This document shows positions 43,968 to 52,299 of a stretch of DNA of 64,000 nucleotides, in pieces (positions within the stretch are counted from its first letter, which is position 1; every line of letters starts with the position of its first letter). Under the pieces are notes generated by a model, which was given only the letters and a program-made list of their open reading frames with translations, ran no database searches and had not been told where the DNA came from. The position numbers and the translations under genes are program-made. This DNA comes from Gillisella vitis (lineage in GTDB: Bacteria; Pseudomonadota; Alphaproteobacteria; Rhizobiales; Rhizobiaceae), in assembly GCF_001541345.2 (NCBI RefSeq), contig NZ_LMVL02000001.1:186001-250000 (forward strand), given 5' to 3'.

Positions 43968-44309
43968 ATGGAATTGATTGGCACCTTGGTGCATCCTGAA
44001 AAGGGCGGACGGTCCGGATATAATGTCGAGTTCGTTTCCGATAGTGGCGATGTGGTCTCCGTACAACTGAAACAAAGCGAAGGACGGTCTCTGACACGCG
44101 AAAATGCGCCTGAGGCAGCAAGATCTTTGCTGAAGGAAATCAGCACGAAAGAGGTTGTTGAGGGAGGTACACGCCACGCCGACCAAGCCCGGCGGGATGA
44201 GGGGGACCGTGATCTCAACGATGCCCTGGAAGATACCTTCCCTGCCAGTGACCCTGTCTCGATGGCGACGACCAGCACCATCGGCGGTACGGGAAATAAT
44301 GACAACTGA
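43968..44309 (+). CDS. Uncharacterised small acidic protein
   Basis: A 113-residue hydrophilic protein from ATG 43968 with an AGGAG site seven bases upstream. The N-terminal half (IGTLVHPEKGGRSGYNVEFV) looks like a small beta-rich domain and the C-terminal half is acidic and probably disordered, with DALEDTFPASDPVSMATTS resembling a short motif I recall from small hypothetical alpha-proteobacterial proteins. I do not recognise a functional family. It is divergent from the DUF2934-glgA operon. Confidence 0.65.
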   Translation: MELIGTLVHPEKGGRSGYNVEFVSDSGDVVSVQLKQSEGRSLTRENAPEAARSLLKEISTKEVVEGGTRHADQARRDEGDRDLNDALEDTFPASDPVSMATTSTIGGTGNNDN

Positions 44310-44337
44310 TCATGGCATGAGTGCGGTTGGCCAAAAG

Positions 44338-44360
44338 TTGACAGGTTGACATCTGTCAAC
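44338..44360. repeat. Degenerate parS-like palindrome
   Basis: Two tandem copies of GTTGACA (44338-44344 and 44345-44351) are followed by TGTCAAC (44354-44360). The 16-mer 44345-44360 reads GTTGACATCTGTCAAC and differs from the perfect repeats at 57111 and 57144 by one base, which breaks the GC centre of the repABC parS consensus. It could be a weak RepB site or the operator of a neighbouring gene. It lies between two convergent genes. Confidence 0.4.
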
Positions 44361-44396
44361 GCCGACTGGGCGCTTATGCGGGCAAACGCATGTGCG

Positions 44397-44990
44397 TCAC
44401 TCGCGGGTCAGCAGAAAGAAGAATGGCCTGTCGAAATCACGATGCTCCATCAGTCCGAGACAGCGGCGGTCATCGATACGGCGAAAATGGTCGATGATCG
44501 GCTTTTCGTCATAGATCATCGCTGCACTGACAGTGCCGCCTAATGCGACAGGCCTGAGCCTTGCTTTTGGCCTGCCAGAGGCAAAAAACCGTCCCAGATT
44601 ACGAACTGCCGTTCTTCCCACCGCGTTATTGAACAACCTGGGAGACGCAAGCAAAAGCCGAAGTGGAATGAAGAACGGGTTTAATGGATAGAAACCGAAG
44701 CGGTCGTGCATGATAAGCGGATGCCCTTCGTCGGCAGAGACGAAATTCTTGCCATGCCAACCGAAAGGCGGCATCAGGCCATCTATCGGATGATTTGTTG
44801 CTAACTCTTGTCCTGACCACATGCCGATCATATCATCGACTTCGAGGGCTGGGAGTTGTAGAAACCTGGCAATTGCCTCTTCGCCCGATGTACCGTCCTG
44901 TTGCCATTGGGTCAGCCAGTCCGTATCTGCAAAAACCTGTGTTGTCACGGCAATGTGTTCCCGCTTTCTAGAGTTTCCGGTCCGGCGCAT
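44397..44990 (-). CDS. GXWXG/DUF4334-domain protein
   Basis: A protein of up to 197 residues. The N-terminal half carries a GXWXG-like turn (DDMIGMWSGQELATNHPIDG) and the C-terminal half is the DUF4334 domain (LRPVALGGTVSAAMIYDEKP, then IDHFRRIDDRRCLGLME). Function of the family is unknown. The start is uncertain: ATG 44990, or GTG 44948 (TTQVFADTDW), which matches where homology would begin. It is a single gene with no obvious partner. Confidence 0.8.
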   Translation of the reverse strand: MRRTGNSRKREHIAVTTQVFADTDWLTQWQQDGTSGEEAIARFLQLPALEVDDMIGMWSGQELATNHPIDGLMPPFGWHGKNFVSADEGHPLIMHDRFGFYPLNPFFIPLRLLLASPRLFNNAVGRTAVRNLGRFFASGRPKARLRPVALGGTVSAAMIYDEKPIIDHFRRIDDRRCLGLMEHRDFDRPFFFLLTRE

Positions 44991-45487
44991 TGCATGACGT
45001 TTTCCCTTGCCTCATGAGGCTCCTCTCCGGCTGATGGTCCTGGACGGTTTTCTCGTTGTGCCTGGCTTGCGGTCTCGCTGGCAGATCGCTTTTTAGGCGT
45101 TGTCGATGGTTCCACGAACCCTGCGGCTTTGCTTTCATTGCTGCATTCCTGCGCTTTCTATGCGGCAATTATGCGTTGCTGCTATCAACATCACTTAATC
45201 GCATTTGTTCCTCTTGGGTCTGTCACGCTGCGTTGAACGTGGGTGAGGTATTGTGTTTGCGACTATTTCAAGCGTTTGATCCCTTTGATACGTTTTCAGA
45301 AAACGAGCCGGACACAGGGCCGGATTTGTTTGAAACGCTGAAAAGTGATGGCAGGTGTGCATGTGTGGGGTTTGCATCGTGGAGATGAATGGCCTACTCC
45401 CTGACAGGTGAAATAGTTGACATATGACAAATGCCAAGAGGCGCCGTTGCCCTCGCATTGTCAGTGAAGAATGGATGAGCGGCGATC
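44991..45487. other. About 500 bases without a recognised gene
   Basis: A 110-codon plus-strand frame at 45056-45388 is cysteine- and phenylalanine-rich without family similarity and I do not call it. The only structure I note is the 15-base palindrome CGTTTTC-A-GAAAACG at 45291-45305. The segment contains the divergent promoters of the DUF4334 gene and the BASS-family transporter gene. Confidence 0.5.
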
Positions 45488-46480
45488 ATGACGCGGTTTT
45501 TACCCGATAAATTTACCCTGATGCTTGTGTGTACAGTGGCTTTGGCTTCGGTCTTGCCGATCAGCGGTGAGCTGGCGGTTTATTTCGGCTGGGCAACGAA
45601 AGTTGCGATTGCGGCGCTGTTTTTTCTGCATGGCGCCCGCCTGTCGCGCGATGTCGTGATTGCTGGCATGTTGCATTGGCGACTGCATCTGTCGATCCTG
45701 GCCGTGACCTTCGTGATCTTTCCTTTGCTCGGCCTCGGGCTGGGGTTTTTCGTGCAGGGTTTTCTGCCGTCCTCGCTTTATCTTGGCATTCTGTATATCT
45801 GTGTCCTGCCATCGACCGTTCAGTCGTCTATTGCCTTTACCTCCATGGCAGGTGGCAATGTGCCAGCGGCGATCTGTTCAGCCTCGGCGTCTAATATTTT
45901 CGGCATGATCCTCACCCCCCTGCTCTGCGGGTTGCTGCTATCTGCCGGTGGCCATGGCGGGATTTCGCTCGATGCTGTCTTGCAAATCTTCGTGCAATTG
46001 CTGCTTCCGTTCATTGTGGGGCAGCTGTTGCAACCCTTTATCGGCAATTGGGTCAGGGCGCGTAAATCCCTGCTGTCGCCAATTGATCGCGGCTCGATCC
46101 TGATGGTGGTTTATGCCGCCTTCAGTGAGGCGGTCATTGAGGGGATCTGGAAGCATTTCTCGCTGGCCGATATTGGCGCGGTCGTGGTGGTCGATATCGT
46201 CTTGCTGGCATTGGCGCTGATCATCACCACCTTCGGCAGCCGGTTGCTCGGTTTTTCCAAGGAGGATGAAATCGCCATCACCTTCTGTGGCTCAAAGAAA
46301 AGCCTGGCCTCCGGCGTGCCAATGGCCAGCGCGATTTTTGCCGGACAAAGCATTGGCGCCATCGTCATGCCACTGATGCTGTTCCACCAGATCCAGCTGA
46401 TGGCCTGCGCGGTAATTGCCCAGAAATATGCGGAAAAGCGTAAACTGAAGGAAGCCGAAGTGGCGCTCGCTTCCGCCTGA
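45488..46480 (+). CDS. BASS-family (SBF-like) transporter
   Basis: A 330-residue integral membrane protein with about nine or ten helices, of the bile-acid:sodium symporter-like family (SBF_like, YfeH type). Recognisable blocks are KVAIAALFFLHGARLSRDVV, YICVLPSTVQSSIAFTSMAG and GSKKSLASGVPMASAIFAG, where helix breaks would form the substrate and sodium sites. Substrates of this subgroup are not well known; organic anions are likely. It is monocistronic, with a hairpin after its stop shared with the convergent idonate dehydrogenase gene. Confidence 0.9.
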   Translation: MTRFLPDKFTLMLVCTVALASVLPISGELAVYFGWATKVAIAALFFLHGARLSRDVVIAGMLHWRLHLSILAVTFVIFPLLGLGLGFFVQGFLPSSLYLGILYICVLPSTVQSSIAFTSMAGGNVPAAICSASASNIFGMILTPLLCGLLLSAGGHGGISLDAVLQIFVQLLLPFIVGQLLQPFIGNWVRARKSLLSPIDRGSILMVVYAAFSEAVIEGIWKHFSLADIGAVVVVDIVLLALALIITTFGSRLLGFSKEDEIAITFCGSKKSLASGVPMASAIFAGQSIGAIVMPLMLFHQIQLMACAVIAQKYAEKRKLKEAEVALASA

Positions 46481-46494
46481 CGCCATTTTATACC

Positions 46495-46524
46495 AAGGCG
46501 AAGATGCGGGTGCATCCTCGCCTT
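46495..46524. terminator. Hairpin between convergent genes
   Basis: AAGGCGAAGATGC (46495-46507) pairs with GCATCCTCGCCTT (46512-46524) across a GGGT loop, with one A-C mismatch in 13. It lies in the 54-base gap between the convergent BASS transporter and idonate dehydrogenase genes. There is no clear T-run on either side, but its position suits a bidirectional transcription stop. Confidence 0.6.
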
Positions 46525-46534
46525 CGGAGCCCCC

Positions 46535-47566
46535 TCAGGAAAAGGCAATCTGAGCTTTCATCGCCTTGCTTCTGTCGGACGCGATGGTGAAGGCGGAAAG
46601 CGCGTCTTCCAAAGGCACGGTGTGGGTAATCAGCGGTTTGACGTCGATCAGCCCTTTGCGCATCAGCTCCACCCCAACCGCAAATTCGCTGTGGAACCGG
46701 AAGGAGCCGCGCAGGTCAAGCTCCTTGGCGGTAATGGCCATCATCGGTAAGTTCATATCGCCGCCAAGACCAAGCTGCATGATGACGCCGCGTGGACGCA
46801 TGGCGGAAATTCCGCCAGCCAGTGCAGAGGCGACGCCGGTGCATTCGTAGAGCACGTCGAATGTGCCTTTCCCCGCAGCGTATTCCGCAAGGCCGTCCGG
46901 CTGGGCTGCGGTGTTGATCACCCGGTCAGCACCGGCTGCCTTGGCCAGTGCCAGCGTGAAGTCCGACAGATCGGTGGCAACGATTTCTTTCGCTCCGGCC
47001 CTCCGGGCGGCAATGATCGACAAAACGCCAATCGGGCCGCAACCTGTAACCAGAACTCGCTTGCCGAGCATTTCACCGGCCCGGCGCGTTGCGTGCAACG
47101 TCACGGCCAGCGGTTCGGCCATCGCCGCCTCCCCCGCGCTCAGTCCATCCGCCACCACACATTGGTTGGCGTCGGCGACAAGGCTTTGCCGGAATGCGCC
47201 CTGGATGTGGGGAAAAGGCATGGCGCTGCCGTAAAACCGCATATTGATGCATTGATTGTGCAGGCCTTCCTGGCAATAGGCGCAGGTGTGGCACGGGCGC
47301 GATGGTGAGACGGCGACGAGCTGGCCGATGTCCAGTCCTGTGACCCCTGCCCCCAATGTCTCGACATAGGCCGAGACTTCATGACCAAGGATCATTGGCT
47401 GTTTCAGTCTGACCGCGCCAAAACCGCCGTGATTGTAATAGTGCAGGTCGCTGCCGCAGATGCCGCCAGTGGCAAGCCGCAGTTTTACCTCGCCTGAGCC
47501 GGGTTCGACCTCGTCCACCTCTTCAATGCGAACGTCTTTTGCCGCATGGGCAACAATGGCTTTCAT
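46535..47566 (-). CDS. idnD: L-idonate 5-dehydrogenase
   Basis: A 343-residue zinc-dependent medium-chain dehydrogenase. The catalytic-zinc region GGICGSDLHYYNHGGFG and the structural-zinc cysteines (CHTCAYCQEGLHNQC) are intact; the Rossmann motif VTGCGPIGVLSIIAARRAG follows at about residue 170. It matches IdnD, which oxidises L-idonate to 5-keto-D-gluconate. Downstream steps are encoded nearby (SDR 5-ketogluconate reductase and gluconokinase). It is the second gene of the minus-strand arm of a divergent cluster whose central region carries an ATGTTATCGATAACAT operator. Confidence 0.92.
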   Translation of the reverse strand: MKAIVAHAAKDVRIEEVDEVEPGSGEVKLRLATGGICGSDLHYYNHGGFGAVRLKQPMILGHEVSAYVETLGAGVTGLDIGQLVAVSPSRPCHTCAYCQEGLHNQCINMRFYGSAMPFPHIQGAFRQSLVADANQCVVADGLSAGEAAMAEPLAVTLHATRRAGEMLGKRVLVTGCGPIGVLSIIAARRAGAKEIVATDLSDFTLALAKAAGADRVINTAAQPDGLAEYAAGKGTFDVLYECTGVASALAGGISAMRPRGVIMQLGLGGDMNLPMMAITAKELDLRGSFRFHSEFAVGVELMRKGLIDVKPLITHTVPLEDALSAFTIASDRSKAMKAQIAFS

Positions 47567-47576
47567 GGATTTATCC

Positions 47577-48524
47577 TCATAGAACCGGGGTTGGCAAAGC
47601 CGAACCGGCGAAATGCGCGGTTAGATTATCGCGGACCAACTGGCCCATGGCCTGGCGGGTTTCAATCGTGCCGGAGGCGTGGTGGGGTTGGAGCAGGACA
47701 TTATCCAGGGCCAGAAACCGTGGATCGAGCCTGGGCTCACCTTCGAACACATCCAGCGCAGCGGAGCCCAGCCGTCCGGCTTCGAGGGCTTCCAGCAGGG
47801 CGGTTTCATCGATATTCGAGGCACGGGAAATGTTGATCAGCATACCCTCTGGTCCTAGCGCCTCAATCACATCGCGTCCGACAATATGCCGTGTATTGGC
47901 GGATGCGGCCAACGTGACGAACAGGAAGTCCGATTTTCCTGCCAGTTCCACCGGATCGGCAACGAATGTCATGCCCTCGGCATACGGCTTGGCCGCGACA
48001 TCGCTATAGGAAATCTGCATGTCGAAGCCTTTGAGGCGCTTGGCGACCTCAAAGCCGATGCGGCCAAGGCCCAGCACCCCTGCCCGCCTGCCCCAGACCC
48101 GGCGTTTCAAGGGATAAAGACCCTTTGCAGCCCAACTGCCATCCTTCACCCAGGTCTCGGCGCCGATCATGCCACGCGATTGGCAAAGCATCATTGCGAT
48201 GCCGAGGTCGGCGACGTCATTGGTCAACACATCGGGTGTGTTAGTGACTCGGATGCCGCGGTCACGGCAAGCGGCGAGATCCACTGCGTCATAGCCAACA
48301 CCGTAGACAGAGATAATTTCAAGCTTCGGGCAGGCGTCGATCAAGGCACGGTCAGCACCGAGTTCACCCCTTGTGGCAACGCCGCGAATGCCCGGTCCGA
48401 CTGAAGCAAGGAAGGCGGCCTTGTCGGCTGCATCGAAATAGCGATGGACGGTGAACTGGTCATTCAAAGGGCCTTCATCCCAGGCGGGATAGGGTCCGAC
48501 CTGTAAAATCTCCGGCTTTGCCAC
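47577..48524 (-). CDS. D-2-hydroxyacid dehydrogenase family (2-ketogluconate/hydroxypyruvate reductase-like)
   Basis: A 315-residue D-isomer-specific 2-hydroxyacid dehydrogenase. The Rossmann motif GVLGLGRIGFEVAKRL and the catalytic trio are visible: Arg in NISRASNIDE, Glu in DVFEGEPRLD and His in LQPHHASGT. I placed the start at GTG 48524 (AKPEILQVGPYPAW) with an AGAGG site; the frame runs on to 48737 but that part crosses the operator. In a gluconate/idonate cluster it probably reduces 2-ketogluconate or a related keto acid. It precedes idnD by ten bases. Confidence 0.88.
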   Translation of the reverse strand: MAKPEILQVGPYPAWDEGPLNDQFTVHRYFDAADKAAFLASVGPGIRGVATRGELGADRALIDACPKLEIISVYGVGYDAVDLAACRDRGIRVTNTPDVLTNDVADLGIAMMLCQSRGMIGAETWVKDGSWAAKGLYPLKRRVWGRRAGVLGLGRIGFEVAKRLKGFDMQISYSDVAAKPYAEGMTFVADPVELAGKSDFLFVTLAASANTRHIVGRDVIEALGPEGMLINISRASNIDETALLEALEAGRLGSAALDVFEGEPRLDPRFLALDNVLLQPHHASGTIETRQAMGQLVRDNLTAHFAGSALPTPVL

Positions 48525-48571
48525 TTTCTTTTCCTCTCTTCGACGAACCTGTCTAAAAAACTTGACAGGCA

Positions 48572-48587
48572 ATGTTATCGATAACAT
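48572..48587. promoter_or_regulatory. LacI/GntR-type operator, copy 1
   Basis: ATGTTATCGATAACAT is a perfect 16-bp palindrome in the 107-base gap between the divergent hydroxyacid dehydrogenase and SDR genes. It closely resembles the gluconate repressor (GntR/IdnR) operators of enterobacteria, which share the ATGTTA/TAACAT arms. An identical copy occurs at 56040-56055 in front of the sugar ABC importer operon. The LacI-family regulator at 51241-52254 is the natural candidate to bind both. Confidence 0.85.
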
Positions 48588-48631
48588 AAACAGGTTCAAC
48601 AAATGTTGTCGAGATAAAAGTGGAGGATGCC

Positions 48632-49390
48632 ATGTCGCTTGGTCTTTTCGATCTGACGGGTCGCCGCGCGTTGGTGACAGGATCTTCGCAAGGCATTGGC
48701 TTTGCCTTGGCGCAAGGTTTGCGGGCGGCGGGCGCAACTGTCATCGTTAACGGACGCGATGAGGCCAAGCTTGCCGCAGCCGCCGCCCGGATCGGCGATG
48801 GCTGCGATGTTCTGGCTTTCGACGTCACCGATCATCAGGCGTCGCGCGATGCCGTCGATGGTTTCGAGGCCGCCAACGGGCCAATCGACATTCTCGTCAA
48901 CAATGCCGGCATGCAGTTTCGCGGCCCTCTGGAAGAGTTTCCGGCAGACGCTTTCGAGCGGTTGCTGCGCACCAATATTTCCAGCGTCTTTAATGTCGGC
49001 CAGGCTGCGGCCCGGCACATGATCAAGCGCGGCGCGGGCAAGATCATCAACATCGCCAGTGTGCAGACGGCGCTGGCCCGGCCTTCGATTGCTCCTTACA
49101 CGGCCACCAAGGGCGCGGTCGGCAATCTGACCAAGGGCATGGCGACCGACTGGGCAAAATATGGGCTGCAATGCAATGCCATCGCGCCCGGCTATTTCGA
49201 TACGCCGCTAAATGCCGCGCTGGTTGCCGATCCTGATTTCTCCACATGGCTGGAAAAACGCACGCCAGCAGGGCGCTGGGGCAAGGTGGAAGAGCTGGTG
49301 GGTGCCTGCATCTTCTTGGCGTCTGGAGCCTCATCCTTTGTCAACGGCCATGTTCTGTATGTCGATGGCGGCATCACTGCCTCGCTCTAG
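48632..49390 (+). CDS. idnO: Short-chain dehydrogenase, gluconate 5-dehydrogenase-like
   Basis: A 252-residue classical SDR. The cofactor motif TGSSQGIGFALAQGL is at about 17-31, the NNAG motif at about 90, and the catalytic Ser-Tyr-Lys in IASVQTALARPSIAPYTATK. It matches IdnO/Gno enzymes that reduce 5-keto-D-gluconate to D-gluconate. I chose ATG 48632, with GGAGG upstream; a GTG at 48620 is also in frame. It is the first gene of the plus-strand arm and is followed by gluconokinase after ten bases. Confidence 0.9.
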   Translation: MSLGLFDLTGRRALVTGSSQGIGFALAQGLRAAGATVIVNGRDEAKLAAAAARIGDGCDVLAFDVTDHQASRDAVDGFEAANGPIDILVNNAGMQFRGPLEEFPADAFERLLRTNISSVFNVGQAAARHMIKRGAGKIINIASVQTALARPSIAPYTATKGAVGNLTKGMATDWAKYGLQCNAIAPGYFDTPLNAALVADPDFSTWLEKRTPAGRWGKVEELVGACIFLASGASSFVNGHVLYVDGGITASL

Positions 49391-49400
49391 GAGCAGGGGG

Positions 49401-49895
49401 ATGACAAAACTGGTACTTATGGGCGTTTCCGGTTGCGGAAAATCCTCCGTTGGCGCTGCATTGGCGGCAAGGCTCGGCGCGGTCTATATCGACGGCGACG
49501 ATCTGCATCCGCCGCAAAACATTGCCCGGATGCAGGCGGGCATTCCGCTTGACGACGCGGATCGATGGCCGTGGCTGGATGCGGTTGGAACACGCCTTGC
49601 CGGGGAGCGCGGAACAACCATTATCGGGTGTTCGGCGTTGAAACGGGCTTACCGCGACAGGATCAGGGAAAAGGCTGGTGGTTCTGTACGTTTTATCCAT
49701 CTGGCTGGCAGCCATGCCGTGATCGCCAGACGGGTCTCCGAGCGACCAGGTCATTTCATGCCTGCTTCGCTGCTCGACAGCCAATTTGCAGCGCTTGAGC
49801 CGCCGGGTGCCGATGAACGTGCGGTGACCGTCGATATCGATCAGCCGCTTGACAGTCTGGTCGCGGCGATTGTGTCGGCCATAGGGGAGGAATGA
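49401..49895 (+). CDS. gntK: Gluconokinase
   Basis: A 164-residue gluconate kinase of the shikimate-kinase-like group. The P-loop GVSGCGKSSVGAALA is at about 8-22, then YIDGDDLHPPQNIARMQAGI, the gluconate-binding DADRWPWLDAV, and CSALKRAYRDRIRE. It phosphorylates gluconate to 6-phosphogluconate for the Entner-Doudoroff or pentose-phosphate pathway. The ATG at 49401 follows GGAGCAGGGGG. It is between the SDR gene and the beta-hydroxyacid dehydrogenase gene. Confidence 0.94.
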   Translation: MTKLVLMGVSGCGKSSVGAALAARLGAVYIDGDDLHPPQNIARMQAGIPLDDADRWPWLDAVGTRLAGERGTTIIGCSALKRAYRDRIREKAGGSVRFIHLAGSHAVIARRVSERPGHFMPASLLDSQFAALEPPGADERAVTVDIDQPLDSLVAAIVSAIGEE

Positions 49896-49897
49896 TC

Positions 49898-50782
49898 ATG
49901 ACCAACACAGTGGCGCTGATCGGCGCGGGTGCTATGGGCGGCGCAATCGGCAGAAGGCTGGTTGAAACCGGCAACCAACTGACTGTCTTCGACCTCAATG
50001 CTGAAAAGGTGGCGGAGTTGACCGCGCTTGGCGCGACGTCTGCACAGACGGCGGCGGAAGCTGCGTCGCGCTCCGACTATGTTATTCTCAGCCTCAATGC
50101 GCCGCAGATCATTCGGGCCGCGGTGTTCGGCAAGGACGGAGTGGCGGAGGGGGCAAAACCCGGGACGTTGATTATCGACATGTCCTCCATCGACCCAGAG
50201 GCAACCCGGCAATTGGCTGGGGATGCGGCGGAAAAGGGTTTGCGCTGGGTCGATAGCCCGCTTTCTGGCGGCGCACCCAAGGCGGCGATTGGTGAATTGA
50301 CGTTGATGGCTGGCGGGACAGAGCAGGATGTGGCCGATGCTCATCAGGTTTTGCAGCATGTTGCTTCCAATTATACGCATATGGGTCCGGTGGGTGCTGG
50401 CCAAACCACCAAGCTGATCAACCAGGTGCTGTGTGGCCTGAACTTTCTGGCCGTGGCCGAGGCGACGCAATTGGCGCTGGACGCTGGGGTCGATGCCGCG
50501 AAAATCCCGCAAGCATTAAAGGGCGGCCGGGCCGATAGCGCCATCCTCCAGGAATATATGCCACGGTATGTCACCAGGGATTATCGCCGCACGGGCCGGA
50601 TCGACAATATGGTCAAGGATCTGAACGGCGCGCAGGATCTGGCGCGGCGCACCAATACGGCCATGCCGCTGACGGCAGTCTGTGCCGAAGTGCATCGTAT
50701 GCTGACAGCGGCGGGGCTTGGCGGAGAAGACCAGGCCATGTTGATGGAATTTTTCACCGGAGCAAAAAGGGAGACCTCCTGA
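49898..50782 (+). CDS. Beta-hydroxyacid dehydrogenase (6PGDH/HIBADH family)
   Basis: A 294-residue NAD(P)-dependent beta-hydroxyacid dehydrogenase. The N-terminal Rossmann motif IGAGAMGGAIGRRL, the substrate loop DSPLSGGAPKAAIGELTLMA and the catalytic lysine block GAGQTTKLINQVL are intact. Relatives include tartronate semialdehyde reductase, 3-hydroxyisobutyrate dehydrogenase and L-threonate dehydrogenase, so a C4-C6 sugar acid is the likely substrate. Start ATG 49898 has GGAGG eight bases upstream; ATG 49892 is too close to it. Confidence 0.9.
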   Translation: MTNTVALIGAGAMGGAIGRRLVETGNQLTVFDLNAEKVAELTALGATSAQTAAEAASRSDYVILSLNAPQIIRAAVFGKDGVAEGAKPGTLIIDMSSIDPEATRQLAGDAAEKGLRWVDSPLSGGAPKAAIGELTLMAGGTEQDVADAHQVLQHVASNYTHMGPVGAGQTTKLINQVLCGLNFLAVAEATQLALDAGVDAAKIPQALKGGRADSAILQEYMPRYVTRDYRRTGRIDNMVKDLNGAQDLARRTNTAMPLTAVCAEVHRMLTAAGLGGEDQAMLMEFFTGAKRETS

Positions 50783-51114
50783 TGATCACACGTTACGCCT
50801 TGTTTGAAGGTACGGTAAAGCCGGGGCAGACGGAGGCATTCCGCGCTGCTGTTCTCGAGACCATCTTGCCGAAATGGAAGCAGTTTCCAAAGGCGATTGA
50901 CGTCAGAGTGTCGTTTGCCGAGGCCCGTGACGATGGCGCGCCGGAATTTCCGATGATCCTGGCGATCAACTATCCGGATCTGGAGGCGGTCGAGGCCGCG
51001 CTGGCCAGTCCGGTTCGCGCCGAGGCACGTGCGGCAACAGAGGCGGTGCTCTCGCAGTTTTTCGATGGCCGTATCCATCATCACGTGACGCTTGCCAACG
51101 AATTTGCGCTTTGA
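50782..51114 (+). CDS. Small dimeric ferredoxin-like-fold protein
   Basis: A 110-residue protein whose start overlaps the dehydrogenase stop (TGATG). The pattern MITRYALFEGTVKPGQTEAF, then INYPDLEAVEAALASPVRAE, fits the EthD/dimeric alpha-beta barrel group, small proteins that often act as accessory enzymes or stress-type dimers. I cannot assign a reaction. It is the last gene of the plus-strand idn/gnt arm, before the LacI regulator gene. A weak hairpin (CCCC...GGGG, about 51131-51158) follows its stop. Confidence 0.75.
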   Translation: MITRYALFEGTVKPGQTEAFRAAVLETILPKWKQFPKAIDVRVSFAEARDDGAPEFPMILAINYPDLEAVEAALASPVRAEARAATEAVLSQFFDGRIHHHVTLANEFAL

Positions 51115-51240
51115 CCAAGCGCTTGTGAGGTCCCCTCCCCTGTTTGGGGTGGGTTTGACGATGGGAAAAGCTTTTAGCTGGCTTTTATTCAGCTTATAAA
51201 CGCAGTGTATCGCGCTGATAACCATAGCAAGGGCCATTGG

Positions 51241-52254
51241 GTGACTGATTTCCGCAAACCGCCAACCATGGCCGACATTGCCCGAGTCACGGGAGTGTCG
51301 CCGATGACGGTGTCGCGGGCCTTCAAGACCGATAGTCTGATCAGCAAGGAAACCCGCGATGCCATTTTACTGGCGGCGGAGGATCTTGGCTATGTGTTCG
51401 ATTCCACTGCCTCCAATCTAAGATCACAGCGCTCCGATTTTGTTGCGGTTACTATTCCCTCAATCAATAATGCCAATTTCGCCGATACGGTTGGTGGTCT
51501 CTCGGAAACTCTCGCCACCCGGAAGATGCAAATCCTGCTTGGTTACACCAATTACGATATGCAGGAAGAAGAAAGGCTGATCGAGCAATTGCTGCGCCGC
51601 AAGCCGCAAGCCATCGTGGTAACAGGTGGCAAGCATACGCCCCGCGCCCGCAAATTGCTGGCCAATGCCCATATTCCAGTGATCGAAACCTGGGATGTGC
51701 CGTCCGAGCCGATTGGCCACTATGTCGGTTTTTCCAATGCCGGTGCGGTTTGCGCCATGGTCGATCATTTCCTTGCTGTCGGCTATCGGCGACTGGCCTT
51801 CATTGGTGGGGATGTCGGGCGAGATACGCGCGGTAGCGATCGCCGCAACGGGTTTATTGCCGCGATGAACCGCCATGGGTTGGATGCCTCACGGTTGATT
51901 GCTGCCGGACCGCCACCGATCTCGATGCGTGAAGGCGCGAATGCTATGACGCGGCTGCTGGAAACGCTGCCCGATACCGAAGCGGTGATTTGCGTATCTG
52001 ACCTGTCGGCGTTCGGCGCTTTGACTGAGTGTCAGCGGCGCGGCATTGCCGTGCCTGAGGGGATCGCCATTGCCGGGTTTGGCAATTATGAAATCGGTGC
52101 GATTTCCGTGCCGACGATTACCACGATCAATGCCTTTTCCCGGGACATCGGCGAAAAAGCGGCGCGGCTGATCCTGGATCTGCTGGACGGGCGGCCATTG
52201 GCGGGAAACATCACCATCACGCCCGAACTCATCCTGCGTGACAGCAGTTTGTGA
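51241..52254 (+). CDS. LacI-family regulator of gluconate/idonate genes
   Basis: About 337 residues. The LacI helix-turn-helix is at the N terminus (TMADIARVTGVSPMTVSRAF), followed by a periplasmic-binding-protein-like effector domain (YVFDSTASNLRSQRSDFVAV, then IAIAGFGNYEIGAISVPTIT). It most resembles GntR/IdnR gluconate regulators. Start is uncertain: GTG 51241 (TDFRKPPTMADIA, used here), GTG 51205 or ATG 51268. The two ATGTTATCGATAACAT operators in this window are the expected binding sites, linking it to the idn genes and to the ABC importer operon. Confidence 0.9.
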   Translation: MTDFRKPPTMADIARVTGVSPMTVSRAFKTDSLISKETRDAILLAAEDLGYVFDSTASNLRSQRSDFVAVTIPSINNANFADTVGGLSETLATRKMQILLGYTNYDMQEEERLIEQLLRRKPQAIVVTGGKHTPRARKLLANAHIPVIETWDVPSEPIGHYVGFSNAGAVCAMVDHFLAVGYRRLAFIGGDVGRDTRGSDRRNGFIAAMNRHGLDASRLIAAGPPPISMREGANAMTRLLETLPDTEAVICVSDLSAFGALTECQRRGIAVPEGIAIAGFGNYEIGAISVPTITTINAFSRDIGEKAARLILDLLDGRPLAGNITITPELILRDSSL

Positions 52255-52299
52255 TGGTAAAGCCATGCGCCGGTGAAAGCGCATGGCGTGTTTTTCAGC

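Noticed and set aside
45056..45388. 110-codon frame between the DUF4334 and BASS genes
   Set aside because: Odd composition (many C, F, L, R), no ribosome-binding site and no recognisable family.
48525..48737. N-terminal extension of the hydroxyacid dehydrogenase frame
   Set aside because: It crosses the LacI-type operator and the start of the divergent SDR gene; a GTG at 48524 with a ribosome-binding site fits the family.
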